Of a stretch of 64,000 bases of DNA, positions 35,465 through 43,459 are shown piece after piece. The DNA is from Rhodoferax sediminis. GTDB taxonomy: Bacteria > Pseudomonadota > Gammaproteobacteria > Burkholderiales > Burkholderiaceae_C. A program made the position numbers and the translations under genes. The stretch spans positions 4,105,001-4,169,000 of the forward strand of contig NZ_CP035503.1 in the NCBI RefSeq assembly GCF_006970865.1, given 5' to 3'. The first letter of the stretch is position 1. Every line of letters begins with the position of its first letter. A model generated the notes under the pieces. It saw only the letters and a list, made by a program, of their open reading frames with translations, ran no database searches and was not told the origin of the DNA.

Positions 35465-37756
35465 TCAGGCGGCCATAGCCACGTAAAGATGCTGCTTGAC
35501 CAGTTCGAGGTCGGTCTTGAGCAGCGCCGGCCCACCGTAGCGCTGAGTCAGCGTGGTGAAACTGCCGAACTGCTCGGCAAATTGCGGGGCGCCGTAGGTG
35601 CGTGCCTGTTCAAGGTCGTCGATGCCGAACAGGCGGTAGTGATCCAGCGCGGTTTGCCACACATGGGTTTTGAAGCGCTGGCTCTCAGGCTGCGCGGTTT
35701 CGCCCAGATGGTCCAGCAGCCAAATTTGATCTTGGTCCCACAGTCGATTGGCGCGGTCAGCGCGGTTCGGCACGCGAGGCAGCTGAAAGCCGATCTTGGC
35801 TAGGATGTCGACATCGTCGGCATCGGGCAGGTCGAGGTAATGCCGGAAGGCCGCTGGGTAGATGTCGCGGTCGCGCAAGGCCTCGCGCAGCTCCTGACGA
35901 CCGCCTTTGTCTATCCAGATGCGCAGCAGCTCATCCAAGCCCTTATGGCTAACGTCGAGGATGAACTCGCGCGATTGCTGCGTGTATTCCTCGAACGGCA
36001 CCTTGCGTCCGTCGGCCAGGCAGACGTAGCGGTTCTCGGCAGAGATGACCACCCGCACTCCTTGCGCCAGATATTTGGCGCTGGGCTCCGCTGCCTTTGA
36101 CGGTTTAGTCCGCTTCTGCTCGTAGCCTTTCTGGCGGTTTGCCGGGTGGCCATCGAACTCGGCATCCTCCAGTTGGCTAGCGCCGGAGTAGTCGAAGATG
36201 GTGAAATAGCGCTTGTCAATGTCCTCGCACAGCCGGGTGCCACGCCCCTTCATCTGCTTGTAGAGAATGGCGCTGCGCAGCGGGCGCACGAAGACGACGT
36301 TTTTCACGTCGGGCGCATCAAAGCCCGTGGTGAGCAGATCCACTGTCACGGCCACGCGCGGGTTGCTGGGTCCCACCACGGCGAAGTTGCGCTCGAGTTG
36401 GTGGCTGTTGCGTTCAGCCCGGGTAATGCGCGCGGCGTAGTCGGCGCTGCCCGAGAGACGGCGTAGCTCCTGCGCCATGAAGGCGGCGTGGGTGTCGTCC
36501 ACGCAGAAAATGATGGTTTTCTCGTCGCGCAACTCGTACTTGCCCAGCACCTCCCAGAGGTCCTCCGCAATGGCCTTGGTGCGATCCGGCATGCGGATAT
36601 CACGCTCGAAGTTGGCCGTGGTGTAGCGCTTGCCATCGGGGCCCGTGTAACCGTCCTCATCGACGTTGGTGATGCGCTCTTCCAACAGGTAGGGCACCAG
36701 GAAGCCGTCTTCGATGGCCTGCTTGAGGCTGTAGATGAAAACCGGGTCACCGAAGTAGTGCTGCGTGTCGCGGCGCTTTTCCTCTGCGGTCAGCGAGCGG
36801 TCGCCATCTTCGAGTTCGCGCGGGGTGGCCGTGAGGCCCAGCTGCAGCGCGCCGCCGAAATGTTTGAGAACGCCGAACCAGTCGCCAAAACCCGAGCGAT
36901 GACATTCGTCGATGACCACCAGATCGAAGAAGTCCGGGTCGTAGTGTTCATAGACCTTCTTGCCTTCCAGCTCCTCATCGAGGCTCTGGTAATTTGCAAA
37001 GAAGACCTTACCGACCAGATGCTGCCCTTGCGCAACGGTGTCCTTGTCAATCTGCACGCGCTCCGAGGCCGTGAAGGCCGAGAAGGCACGATAGGCCTGA
37101 TCCTTGAGACTATTGCGATCGGTCAGGAACAGCACGTGTTCACGCTTGAGCGCCTTGCCGTTGAGCAGCTTCCAAATGAGCTGAAAGATGGTGAAGGTCT
37201 TGCCGGTGCCGGTGGCCATCAGCAACAGCACACGGTCGTCACCTTGGGCGAACTGCCACAGCGCCTTATTGATAGCGATGTCTTGATACGGGCGCACGCC
37301 TCTGCGTGACACCTGGTCCATGTGATAGCCAGCGGCGAACGCGCCCTCCCAGCGGGACCAGTCAACCGACACGCCCATCCGGGCGACCAACTCGTCGGGC
37401 GACGGCGGTGCACTCAGTGACTCGAAAGCGCCGGTTTCGTTGTCCGTCAAGATCCAGTCATCGCCATTGGAGGCAATCGAGAACCGCAGCGAGAGTCGGC
37501 GTGCATAACGGGAGGCCTGCTGCATCCCATCGGCAGCGCTTTCGGACTCTGACTTGGCTTCCACGATGGCCAGCGGCACACCCCGGCAGCGCAGCAGGTA
37601 GTCGGCAATGATCGACTGGGTTTCGTCGTACATCGTGTCGCCGGTCAAGTTGACGCGCCCGGGCCCGATACGCAGCTGCTCCTGCCACGCCCAGCCGAGC
37701 GCCGCCAAGCGGGGCTCGATGAGTTCTTTGCAGGTCAGTCGTTCGTTGCGTGCCAT
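35465..37756 (-). CDS. hsdR: Type I restriction endonuclease, motor and nuclease subunit
   Basis: A 763-residue HsdR. N-terminal PD-(D/E)xK nuclease region (about 40-90: DYLLRCRGVPLAIVEAKSES). Superfamily 2 helicase with Walker A MATGTGKT, DEAH-type box VIDECHRSGFG, motif III LGLTATP, and motif VI region KQMKGRGTRL. C-terminal helical domain linking to HsdM. It is first in the five-gene operon. ATG 37756 is preceded by AAGG at eight bases and, about 70 bases upstream, by a sigma-54 promoter. Confidence 0.95.
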   Translation of the reverse strand: MARNERLTCKELIEPRLAALGWAWQEQLRIGPGRVNLTGDTMYDETQSIIADYLLRCRGVPLAIVEAKSESESAADGMQQASRYARRLSLRFSIASNGDDWILTDNETGAFESLSAPPSPDELVARMGVSVDWSRWEGAFAAGYHMDQVSRRGVRPYQDIAINKALWQFAQGDDRVLLLMATGTGKTFTIFQLIWKLLNGKALKREHVLFLTDRNSLKDQAYRAFSAFTASERVQIDKDTVAQGQHLVGKVFFANYQSLDEELEGKKVYEHYDPDFFDLVVIDECHRSGFGDWFGVLKHFGGALQLGLTATPRELEDGDRSLTAEEKRRDTQHYFGDPVFIYSLKQAIEDGFLVPYLLEERITNVDEDGYTGPDGKRYTTANFERDIRMPDRTKAIAEDLWEVLGKYELRDEKTIIFCVDDTHAAFMAQELRRLSGSADYAARITRAERNSHQLERNFAVVGPSNPRVAVTVDLLTTGFDAPDVKNVVFVRPLRSAILYKQMKGRGTRLCEDIDKRYFTIFDYSGASQLEDAEFDGHPANRQKGYEQKRTKPSKAAEPSAKYLAQGVRVVISAENRYVCLADGRKVPFEEYTQQSREFILDVSHKGLDELLRIWIDKGGRQELREALRDRDIYPAAFRHYLDLPDADDVDILAKIGFQLPRVPNRADRANRLWDQDQIWLLDHLGETAQPESQRFKTHVWQTALDHYRLFGIDDLEQARTYGAPQFAEQFGSFTTLTQRYGGPALLKTDLELVKQHLYVAMAA

Positions 37757-37826
37757 TGAAGTTGCCTTGTTATCCAGTTCCCGGTGTTAGCCGGAGCCAT
37801 AAAAAAAGTTGTGATCAAGTACCAAT

Positions 37827-37844
37827 AAGCAGGATGCGTGCCAA
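37827..37844 (-). promoter_or_regulatory. Sigma-54 (-24/-12) promoter of the hsdR operon
   Basis: On the minus strand TTGGCACGCATCCTGCTT matches the sigma-54 consensus YTGGCACG-N4-TTGC with one mismatch and the obligatory 10-base spacing between the GG and GC elements. Transcription would start near 37817, about 60 bases before the hsdR ATG. It lies immediately after the stop of the sigma-54 activator gene, which points to that protein as its activator. Confidence 0.82.
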
Positions 37845-39341
37845 TTATCCAACCCCGTACTTTCGCAGCCAGTAGCTCAGGGTCTGGTAGCTGCCAATTC
37901 CGAGCAGGCGCGCAGCTTCAGACTTGTTCCCATGCGTCTGAGCCATGGCTCGCTCAAGGTAGTGGCGCGCGACACTCCCAATGATGTCTGGGAGTTGAAT
38001 TGCCTGATCTAGAGGGCGACCGAGGATCGTTTCAGCCTTGGGGGCGACCGTCACTGCCAGGGACTCAGCCACGTCTTGACTAGTGATCCTGCCGCCAACG
38101 GCCCAGATGCTGGCACGCAGCAACGTGTTGTGAAGTTCCCGGACGTTGCCAGGCCAGGAGTGCTGGACAAGAAGGTTTCTTGCGGCAACATCCAATTTTT
38201 TATGTTTATAACCCGGCTGGGATGCGGCTTCGGCGTTTATTGACGCCAACAGCGAGTCAATCAGGATGTTGAGGTCACCTTCGCGTTGGCGCAGAGGAGG
38301 CAGGAGCAGCACACCCACCGCTAAGCGATGGAAGAGGTCTTCCCGGAATCGGCCACCCCTGATTTCATCGGGCAGGACTCGATTGGTGGCAGCGATAACC
38401 CGGATGTCGATGGGTTTGGCCCGGGTGGCGCCGACCCGGGTGACTTCGCGCTCTTGCAGGACTCGCAGCAGACGGACCTGGGAGGCCAAGGGCAGTTCGC
38501 CGATCTCATCGAGGAACAGGGTGCCGCCATCGGCGGATTCGAAATAGCCGGCGCGAGCGGACGTTGCCCCTGTGAAAGCGCCCTTTTCATGGCCAAACAG
38601 CTCCGCATCGACCAACTCTTGAGGAATCGCGCCGCAGTTGACGGCGACGAAAGGCATGCTGTTGCGCGCGCTGGCCTGATGGATCGCGCGCGCGAACAAT
38701 TCCTTACCGGTGCCGGATTCGCCCTGAATGAGCACGGGCACCTCGCGCACCGCGAGGCGATGCGCCATTGCGACGGTACGCTTCATCGCTGCGCAGCGAT
38801 GAACAATAGATGTGAAAGCCGGACTTTCGGGTGGCAAGCCCAGCATCAGACGAGCAAGTGAGTCGTCCGCCTGTTTGCTGACAACTGGTACAAACTCGGC
38901 CGATAACTCAAATGGAATGCTGACCTCTTTGACGCCTTGCTCGCGCGAAGACTCGATCAGTCTAGCCGGATACCTCGTCTTGGCAAGCAAGAGCCAGATA
39001 GCCGCCATGGCCGGCGTGCCTGGGCTTAGATGGAATGTGAGGGCGGCCGAGGGTGACGCTAGCTTGACCTTCTCGATTACGTCCGTGGCTGCACGAAAGA
39101 TTTCTTCGAAGCTGGTGGGGCTCGTGAGCTTGACTTGGTGTGGCACAACTGGTACCTCAACCTGCTCACCAAGCCACAACGCAAAAGCGTGGGTTTTCTG
39201 CACACTGTGATCTGACAATAAGTGCACCGAACCAAATCGAAACGCTTTCATCGCGCCCAAGATAGGGCCTTGTGAATCGACATCACCGCACTCTGATGCG
39301 CGCAAGTCTGTATTGCCCAGCCACGCCAGCAATATCGCCAT
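37845..39341 (-). CDS. CARF-domain sigma-54-dependent activator (RtcR-like)
   Basis: A 498-residue enhancer-binding protein. Residues 1-155 resemble the CARF sensor domain of RtcR: AILLAWLGNTDL at the start, LTFHLSPGTPAMAAIWLLLA (101-120) in place of the CARF ligand loop, then RYPARLIESS. The AAA+ domain has Walker A GESGTGKE (207-214), an intact sigma-54-contacting GAFTGA (254-259), Walker B LFLDEIGE (275-282) and WPGNVREL (396-403). A Fis-type helix-turn-helix ends the protein (GNKSEAARLLGIGSYQTLSY). It is transcribed in the same direction as hsdR and is followed directly by that operon's sigma-54 promoter. Known CARF domains bind nucleotide second messengers or RNA ends, so it may sense such a signal. 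RtcR itself controls RNA repair genes, but no rtcB/rtcA is here. Confidence 0.88.
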   Translation of the reverse strand: MAILLAWLGNTDLRASECGDVDSQGPILGAMKAFRFGSVHLLSDHSVQKTHAFALWLGEQVEVPVVPHQVKLTSPTSFEEIFRAATDVIEKVKLASPSAALTFHLSPGTPAMAAIWLLLAKTRYPARLIESSREQGVKEVSIPFELSAEFVPVVSKQADDSLARLMLGLPPESPAFTSIVHRCAAMKRTVAMAHRLAVREVPVLIQGESGTGKELFARAIHQASARNSMPFVAVNCGAIPQELVDAELFGHEKGAFTGATSARAGYFESADGGTLFLDEIGELPLASQVRLLRVLQEREVTRVGATRAKPIDIRVIAATNRVLPDEIRGGRFREDLFHRLAVGVLLLPPLRQREGDLNILIDSLLASINAEAASQPGYKHKKLDVAARNLLVQHSWPGNVRELHNTLLRASIWAVGGRITSQDVAESLAVTVAPKAETILGRPLDQAIQLPDIIGSVARHYLERAMAQTHGNKSEAARLLGIGSYQTLSYWLRKYGVG

Positions 39342-39404
39342 GGATCAGAAGTTCTTTGTCACATTCATAAAAAATATTGTACTTTGATAAGACTTGTTTG
39401 AACG

Positions 39405-39540
39405 GCAGCTTGGCTTCGTGACCGGCCGCATCAGCACAATGTTGCGCACTTTGCGTGCATCCACGCCGGTGTGGAGCCTCTGCGATGTGGCCAGAATGCT
39501 CGGTATGGCCTTGTCATTGTGCTGGAACTCGCGCAGGTGC
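39405..39540 (-). pseudogene. hsdR: Remnant of a second type I restriction HsdR gene
   Basis: The minus strand reads HLREFQHNDKAIPSILATSQ, then RLHTGVDARKVRNIVLMRPV. This is the helicase motif V/VI region of an HsdR-type protein (TSQxLxTGVDAxxxxNIVLxRPV), but it is only about 45 residues and lacks the rest of the enzyme. The adjacent sequence to 39692 has a short open frame (39514-39696) without recognisable similarity. It is not derived from the nearby hsdR, whose matching segment differs (VTVDLLTTGFDAPDVKNVVF). A sign that earlier defence cargo was lost or replaced. Confidence 0.6.
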
Positions 39541-39692
39541 TGCGCTCCCCTTGGCCCCAGTTTCGGTCTCGCCGTAAATGCCCTCGTGCGTCAGCCGGAT
39601 CGGCGCTTCCTTCTCGATTTTTTTCATGTTGTCACTCGCGTGAATCGATCGCAGCGTTGCGGTCGCTGCCATTTTGTTGCGGCTCATGGCGC

Positions 39693-41027
39693 TCATTCAA
39701 AGTCTCCCGAGTTCCTGCTTCCGCGTTTGGGAATCGGCCCCGCCCAGTCGCTGAACTGCTGCAGCTCACCGGCAAAGTGAAGAGGCACTAGCCCCTGCGG
39801 CCCGTTGCGGTGCGCGACGATTTCGAGCTCGGAGAAGCCCTTGAAGTCCGGGCCCTTCTTGCTCAGGGGATGGGCATGGTCGTTGAACAGCAGCGCGATC
39901 TGGTCGGCAGCGGCCTCAATGGCCCCAGAGTCGCGCAGATGAGTCATCGTGGGCCGGTGGTAGCTCTCGTCGGCCTTGCGACTCATCTGCGACATCACCA
40001 CCACCGCGATCTGCAGATCCATGGCCAGCGCCTTGATGCCGTTCACGATCACGTCCAGCTCGCGGTTCCGGTTTTCTTCCCCGGCGCCCTGCATGAGCTG
40101 CAGGAAGTCGACGAAGAGCACGTCCAGCCCATGCTGGCGCCTGACGCTCATCGCCTTGCGCCGGATGTCCAGCAGGTTCAAGGCGCATTGCTCGTCGTGG
40201 ACCAGCTTTAGCTTGCCGAGCCGGTGCGCCGCCTCCGTCACGCCCTGCCACATGGGCTGATCCGATGCGTCAGCACCGACGATGCGGCCCAGGTCGATGG
40301 AGCTCATCGCCGCGGTGTGCCGGTGCATGAGCTCCATCACCGACATTTCCTGGCTGAGGAACAGGACGGTGTACTGGCGCGCCATGTTGCGCGCCAGGGC
40401 CAGCGCCAGCGCCGTCTTGCCGTGCTTGGGGCGGGCGCCGATGACCATCATCCCGCCGCGACGCAGGCCGCCGTTCAGGATCCGGTCCAGTCCGGCGATG
40501 CCGGTGGGGATAGCCGGGTTCTTGCCTTCGCTCAGGTCCTGCAGCAACGTCAGGTAGTCCGCGAGCGACTGGTTGATGTGCTGGGGCTCGCGCTGTGCCT
40601 TCACGGTCGCGAGTTTGGCCAGCACCATCTGGGCGCGGTCGACCTGTTCGGCCGGCGTGCCCTTGCCCTGGGCAATTTCGGCGATCTCGTCCGAGGCGGC
40701 CAGCAGCTGACGCTTGCGGTGGTGGTCGGACACGATTTCGGCATAGCGCACCACGTTGCGCGCGCCGGTGACGTATTGCGCGATCTCGTTCAGCGCCATC
40801 AGGCTCTCGTCGTCGGCCTTTCCCGCCTCGGACAATGCGTTGTGCAGCGTGATGATGTCAAAGACCTTGCCGGCGGCCACCTGCTGCAGCATGGCCCGAT
40901 AGATGTCCTGGTGAAACTCGACGTAGAAGGCTGTAGGGTCCAGCCCTGAGATGCGCGTGGCGGCCGCGTTGTCGGCCAGCAGGCTGCCCAGCAGGCCCCA
41001 TTCCGATTCGATGCTGTGCGGGATCAT
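39693..41027 (-). CDS. DnaB-like replicative helicase (phage/island type)
   Basis: A 444-residue helicase from ATG 41027 (MIPHSIESEWGLLGSLLADN). N-terminal DnaB domain (SLMALNEIAQYVTGARNVVR), then the RecA-like core with Walker A GARPKHGKT, Walker B LDVLFVDFLQLMQG and VVVMSQMSRKAD. The replicated DNA is probably the island itself. It follows a helix-turn-helix replication gene, as in many prophages and satellites. Confidence 0.9.
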   Translation of the reverse strand: MIPHSIESEWGLLGSLLADNAAATRISGLDPTAFYVEFHQDIYRAMLQQVAAGKVFDIITLHNALSEAGKADDESLMALNEIAQYVTGARNVVRYAEIVSDHHRKRQLLAASDEIAEIAQGKGTPAEQVDRAQMVLAKLATVKAQREPQHINQSLADYLTLLQDLSEGKNPAIPTGIAGLDRILNGGLRRGGMMVIGARPKHGKTALALALARNMARQYTVLFLSQEMSVMELMHRHTAAMSSIDLGRIVGADASDQPMWQGVTEAAHRLGKLKLVHDEQCALNLLDIRRKAMSVRRQHGLDVLFVDFLQLMQGAGEENRNRELDVIVNGIKALAMDLQIAVVVMSQMSRKADESYHRPTMTHLRDSGAIEAAADQIALLFNDHAHPLSKKGPDFKGFSELEIVAHRNGPQGLVPLHFAGELQQFSDWAGPIPKRGSRNSGDFE

Positions 41028-41772
41028 GCGCCCCCCGGGTTTTCTCGATGACCTGTGAGCGGCCATTGCTGGAAAACAGGTACTTGATGTCAGCGCGCCA
41101 GTTCTCGTGCCCTGCGCTTCGGGCCACGCGGCCCATGACGAAGTCGTTGTCGCGGGCCCGGGTGAAGTAGCCGCGGAGCCAGGCCAACGCCTCGCCTGCC
41201 GTGGTTGCCCGTGGGGTGCCGTCCGACCTCGGTTCCGTGAGTACCCATTTCCAGAAGATGCCAAAGTACTTCTTGCGGTCGTCGCCCATCAGTTTGATCG
41301 TGGGCAACTCGGGCAGGACCTCGTGGTACAGGTCGCGAATGGCTTGGTGCGGGCAGGCAGGAAACTTGGTTTTCTGCGGACCTGACGGTTCTTGATGGTT
41401 CAATGATGGATTGGCTGCAATTTCTTGCAGGGGTTTCGCGCAATTTATTGCAGCCCCCACGGCAATCTTTTGCAGCCCTGCAATTTTTTGCACCCCTGCA
41501 GATTTTTGCAGCCCTTTGATGTCAATTTTGTAGAGGTTGCAGCCCTTGGGGCCTTGAGCGACATGCACACTCAACTCACCAGAGTCCTGAAGCTGACGCA
41601 AAAGATAATTTGCTGCTCGTGACTGGACGCGGCACTTCCTGGCCAGCGTGGCGACGGCTGGATAGGCCCGGCCGTCATCGTCAGCGAAATCCGCAATGGC
41701 CAACAGCATGAGTAACGGGCTGCCCCCGTGCTGCGAGCCGGCCCAGACCTGAGACATGACCTGGATGCTCAT
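40858..41772 (-). CDS. Helix-turn-helix phage-type replication protein (end probably frameshifted)
   Basis: The N-terminus (MSIQVMSQVWAGSQHGGSPL, then LLMLLAIADFADDDGRAYPA) is the helix-turn-helix common in phage replication initiators, which deliver a DnaB-like helicase. The middle has repeated LQKIA-type residues, then AIRDLYHEVLPELPTIKLMG. As read, the frame runs 170 bases into the helicase gene. In a run of six G on the minus strand (41036-41031), one extra G would place a TGA stop overlapping the helicase ATG (ATGA), like other junctions in this cluster. The true end is therefore probably near 41024. Confidence 0.75.
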   Translation of the reverse strand: MSIQVMSQVWAGSQHGGSPLLMLLAIADFADDDGRAYPAVATLARKCRVQSRAANYLLRQLQDSGELSVHVAQGPKGCNLYKIDIKGLQKSAGVQKIAGLQKIAVGAAINCAKPLQEIAANPSLNHQEPSGPQKTKFPACPHQAIRDLYHEVLPELPTIKLMGDDRKKYFGIFWKWVLTEPRSDGTPRATTAGEALAWLRGYFTRARDNDFVMGRVARSAGHENWRADIKYLFSSNGRSQVIEKTRGAHDPAQHRIGMGPAGQPAGRQRGRHAHLRAGPYSLLRRVSPGHLSGHAAAGGRRQGL

Positions 41773-41975
41773 TCTGTCAAGCCCATCACCCGATCAAGCC
41801 ACTGCTCCATAGCGTCCAGGCCGCGGAGCTCTCGGGTCAGTGCCCACCGGGTGGCGATGTACACCACGGGAGTGAGGTCCCCCTCGATGCGGTGCAGCGA
41901 AATGCCGGCCAGGGCCGCGCGCGCCTGCAGGGTCGCAAAGCGTTTTGAATCGGGAGATTCCGGTGGGCGCGTCAT
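41769..41975 (-). CDS. Small hypothetical protein of the replication module
   Basis: A 68-residue protein (MTRPPESPDSKRFATLQARA, then ALAGISLHRIEGDLTPVVYI and LDRVMGLTE). It overlaps both neighbours by four bases (ATGA), good evidence that it is a translated member of this cluster. It resembles short phage-related proteins of betaproteobacteria; no function recognised. Confidence 0.75.
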   Translation of the reverse strand: MTRPPESPDSKRFATLQARAALAGISLHRIEGDLTPVVYIATRWALTRELRGLDAMEQWLDRVMGLTE

Positions 41976-42298
41976 GCGGCACCCCCGATCTGGCCAAGGT
42001 ACACTTTTGCCGCGCGCAGGTTCGGCAGCGCGCGCGATATGCCCAAGCGAGGAGCGCTCACGAGCACCGACGCGCCGCTCAGCGGGTACAGGCGCAGTCC
42101 GATCCGCTCGAACTGGCGTGCCAGCCTTGCGAATGTGCTGAAGTCGTCGGCGATAGCTTGCAGGGCCCCGCGATTCTGCCTAGAATTCACGCACAGAGTT
42201 TTTTGATTCAAGGGGCCTGCAGCATGTGGTGTGCTGCGGGCCTCGTCATTTGCGGGCGCGCTGCGCCCCGCCGTGTAGGCGCTGGTGGGGTGTTCCAT
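41972..42298 (-). CDS. Hypothetical protein of the replication module
   Basis: A 108-residue protein starting MEHPTSAYTAGRSAPANDEA. The C-terminal half (FSTFARLARQFERIGLRLYP, LSGASVLVSAPRLGISRALP) looks folded. It overlaps the next gene by four bases and starts nine bases after the AlpA-like gene. No recognised domain. Confidence 0.7.
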   Translation of the reverse strand: MEHPTSAYTAGRSAPANDEARSTPHAAGPLNQKTLCVNSRQNRGALQAIADDFSTFARLARQFERIGLRLYPLSGASVLVSAPRLGISRALPNLRAAKVYLGQIGGAA

Positions 42299-42307
42299 GG
42301 TTGCACC

Positions 42308-42607
42308 TCACGCTGCGCTCTGAGCTTCGATCCAGGCCCGCACATCGCCCACTTTCCATGCCGTTACGCGCTCGGACAATTTCACGGGTTTTGGGAATGT
42401 GCCGGCTTTTGTCATGCGCCACAAGGTGGGCGCGCTGAATGGCAACGGCGCCGGCGTCTCGGGTCTTTTGGGACTTTGGACGAGCTGCGATTCCCGAATA
42501 AATGCGCTGTTTGGGAGCGCATCGAAAACCGAATGAAGGATGGGTGCCTTTTGCGCCGGGATGCTTGAGGCGATAGGCGTTTTAGGTGACGTGGGTTTGT
42601 GTGGCAT
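42308..42607 (-). CDS. AlpA-family phage/satellite regulator
   Basis: A 99-residue protein whose last 50 residues form a winged helix-turn-helix of the AlpA/excisionase type: LPFSAPTLWRMTKAGTFPKP, then VKLSERVTAWKVGDVRAWIE. In P4-like elements AlpA activates integrase/excision genes. The N-terminal 45 residues are Pro/Ser-rich and probably unstructured. It stands first in the minus-strand replication cluster. Confidence 0.85.
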   Translation of the reverse strand: MPHKPTSPKTPIASSIPAQKAPILHSVFDALPNSAFIRESQLVQSPKRPETPAPLPFSAPTLWRMTKAGTFPKPVKLSERVTAWKVGDVRAWIEAQSAA

Positions 42608-42702
42608 TGTGCGAGCCTTCCTGTGAATGAAGGCCCGACGATGCCGGGTTTGGGTGTCGCTGTGCCCGAATTCGGTTTGTCGTTCCCGAATTCGGTTTTC
42701 CG

Positions 42703-43377
42703 CTAGGGCTGGTGCGGCTTTGTAGGTAGCACAGTATCCGTCGCCTGCTTCAAATACTTGCGCACCGTGTCATCAGAAACGCCAATTCCAAGATCCGCTA
42801 GGTCGTCCGCGATCTCTTTTGGCGCACGGCTTTTTGCAGCTGCGGAATCGTAGTTGTAGCCCTTTACGGCCATACCAATTACCAGTTTTAGCAGGGTGTC
42901 GCGCTCTCGCGTCGATAACGATTTTTCGTCCAATTGTTTGGAGGTCATACCCTCCGTTCGCTCTGCTTCAAACCTCAAAATGCTGGGCAAGTCAAAAAGC
43001 AATTCACTCCAATATTTTTCCAGCGGAATCCCAAACTCAATAGATGCAATGTGCGGCGATGGCTCATCGTGTCTGCTGAAAGAAGGAAAATAACAACTGT
43101 CAATGCCGTCACGGATTGGATGTCTAAGAACCAAGTACCCCCGATTAACGAATGTTGGACCCAATACGTCATCGTCGTCAGCGGGGTTATGGTAGTGTTC
43201 ATCAGGTCCGAACGTAGGTCGATTCTCAAGATCGGTAAATTTCTCGGGGTCACTAACAAAAATGATTGGGCGTAGTTGACCTTCGATCACTTCATACTTC
43301 AAATCACGTTCGCTGCACTTCCATCGTTGCAAAAGCTCATCTGCCTGCAAAAACTGGCGCTTAAATACGATGCCCAT
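42703..43377 (-). CDS. Hypothetical protein with C-terminal DNA-binding-like region
   Basis: A 224-residue acidic protein. The C-terminus (STRERDTLLKLVIGMAVKGY, then RAPKEIADDLADLGIGVSDD and TVRKYLKQA) looks like a helix-turn-helix, as in small proteins common in integrase-borne islands. The N-terminus (MGIVFKRQFLQADELLQRWK) has no recognised domain. Possibly a regulator of the island. It is separated from alpA by 95 bases and has its own start with no clear ribosome site. Confidence 0.75.
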   Translation of the reverse strand: MGIVFKRQFLQADELLQRWKCSERDLKYEVIEGQLRPIIFVSDPEKFTDLENRPTFGPDEHYHNPADDDDVLGPTFVNRGYLVLRHPIRDGIDSCYFPSFSRHDEPSPHIASIEFGIPLEKYWSELLFDLPSILRFEAERTEGMTSKQLDEKSLSTRERDTLLKLVIGMAVKGYNYDSAAAKSRAPKEIADDLADLGIGVSDDTVRKYLKQATDTVLPTKPHQP

Positions 43378-43428
43378 GCCACCCCCTTAAATGGTGTCCG
43401 AGTACTAGCTAAAACAGTCGGGCCAGGG

Positions 43429-43451
43429 TCCCCGATTTTCACGATCGGGGA
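43429..43451. terminator. Hairpin upstream of the intact IS630-family element
   Basis: TCCCCGAT and ATCGGGGA form an 8-bp stem with a 7-base loop. No T run follows on either strand, so terminator function is uncertain; it may protect the downstream gene from IS-driven transcription. Confidence 0.4.
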
Positions 43452-43459
43452 TCAGCCTA

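Noticed and set aside
28780..37756. BREX, DISARM or Dnd system
   Set aside because: No PglZ, BrxL, DrmA/B or Dnd-type proteins are recognisable; the genes are type I HsdRMS plus ATPase modules.
42308..42607. Toxin-antitoxin pair in the small-gene cluster
   Set aside because: The AlpA-like fold is clear and the neighbouring small proteins show no toxin motifs.
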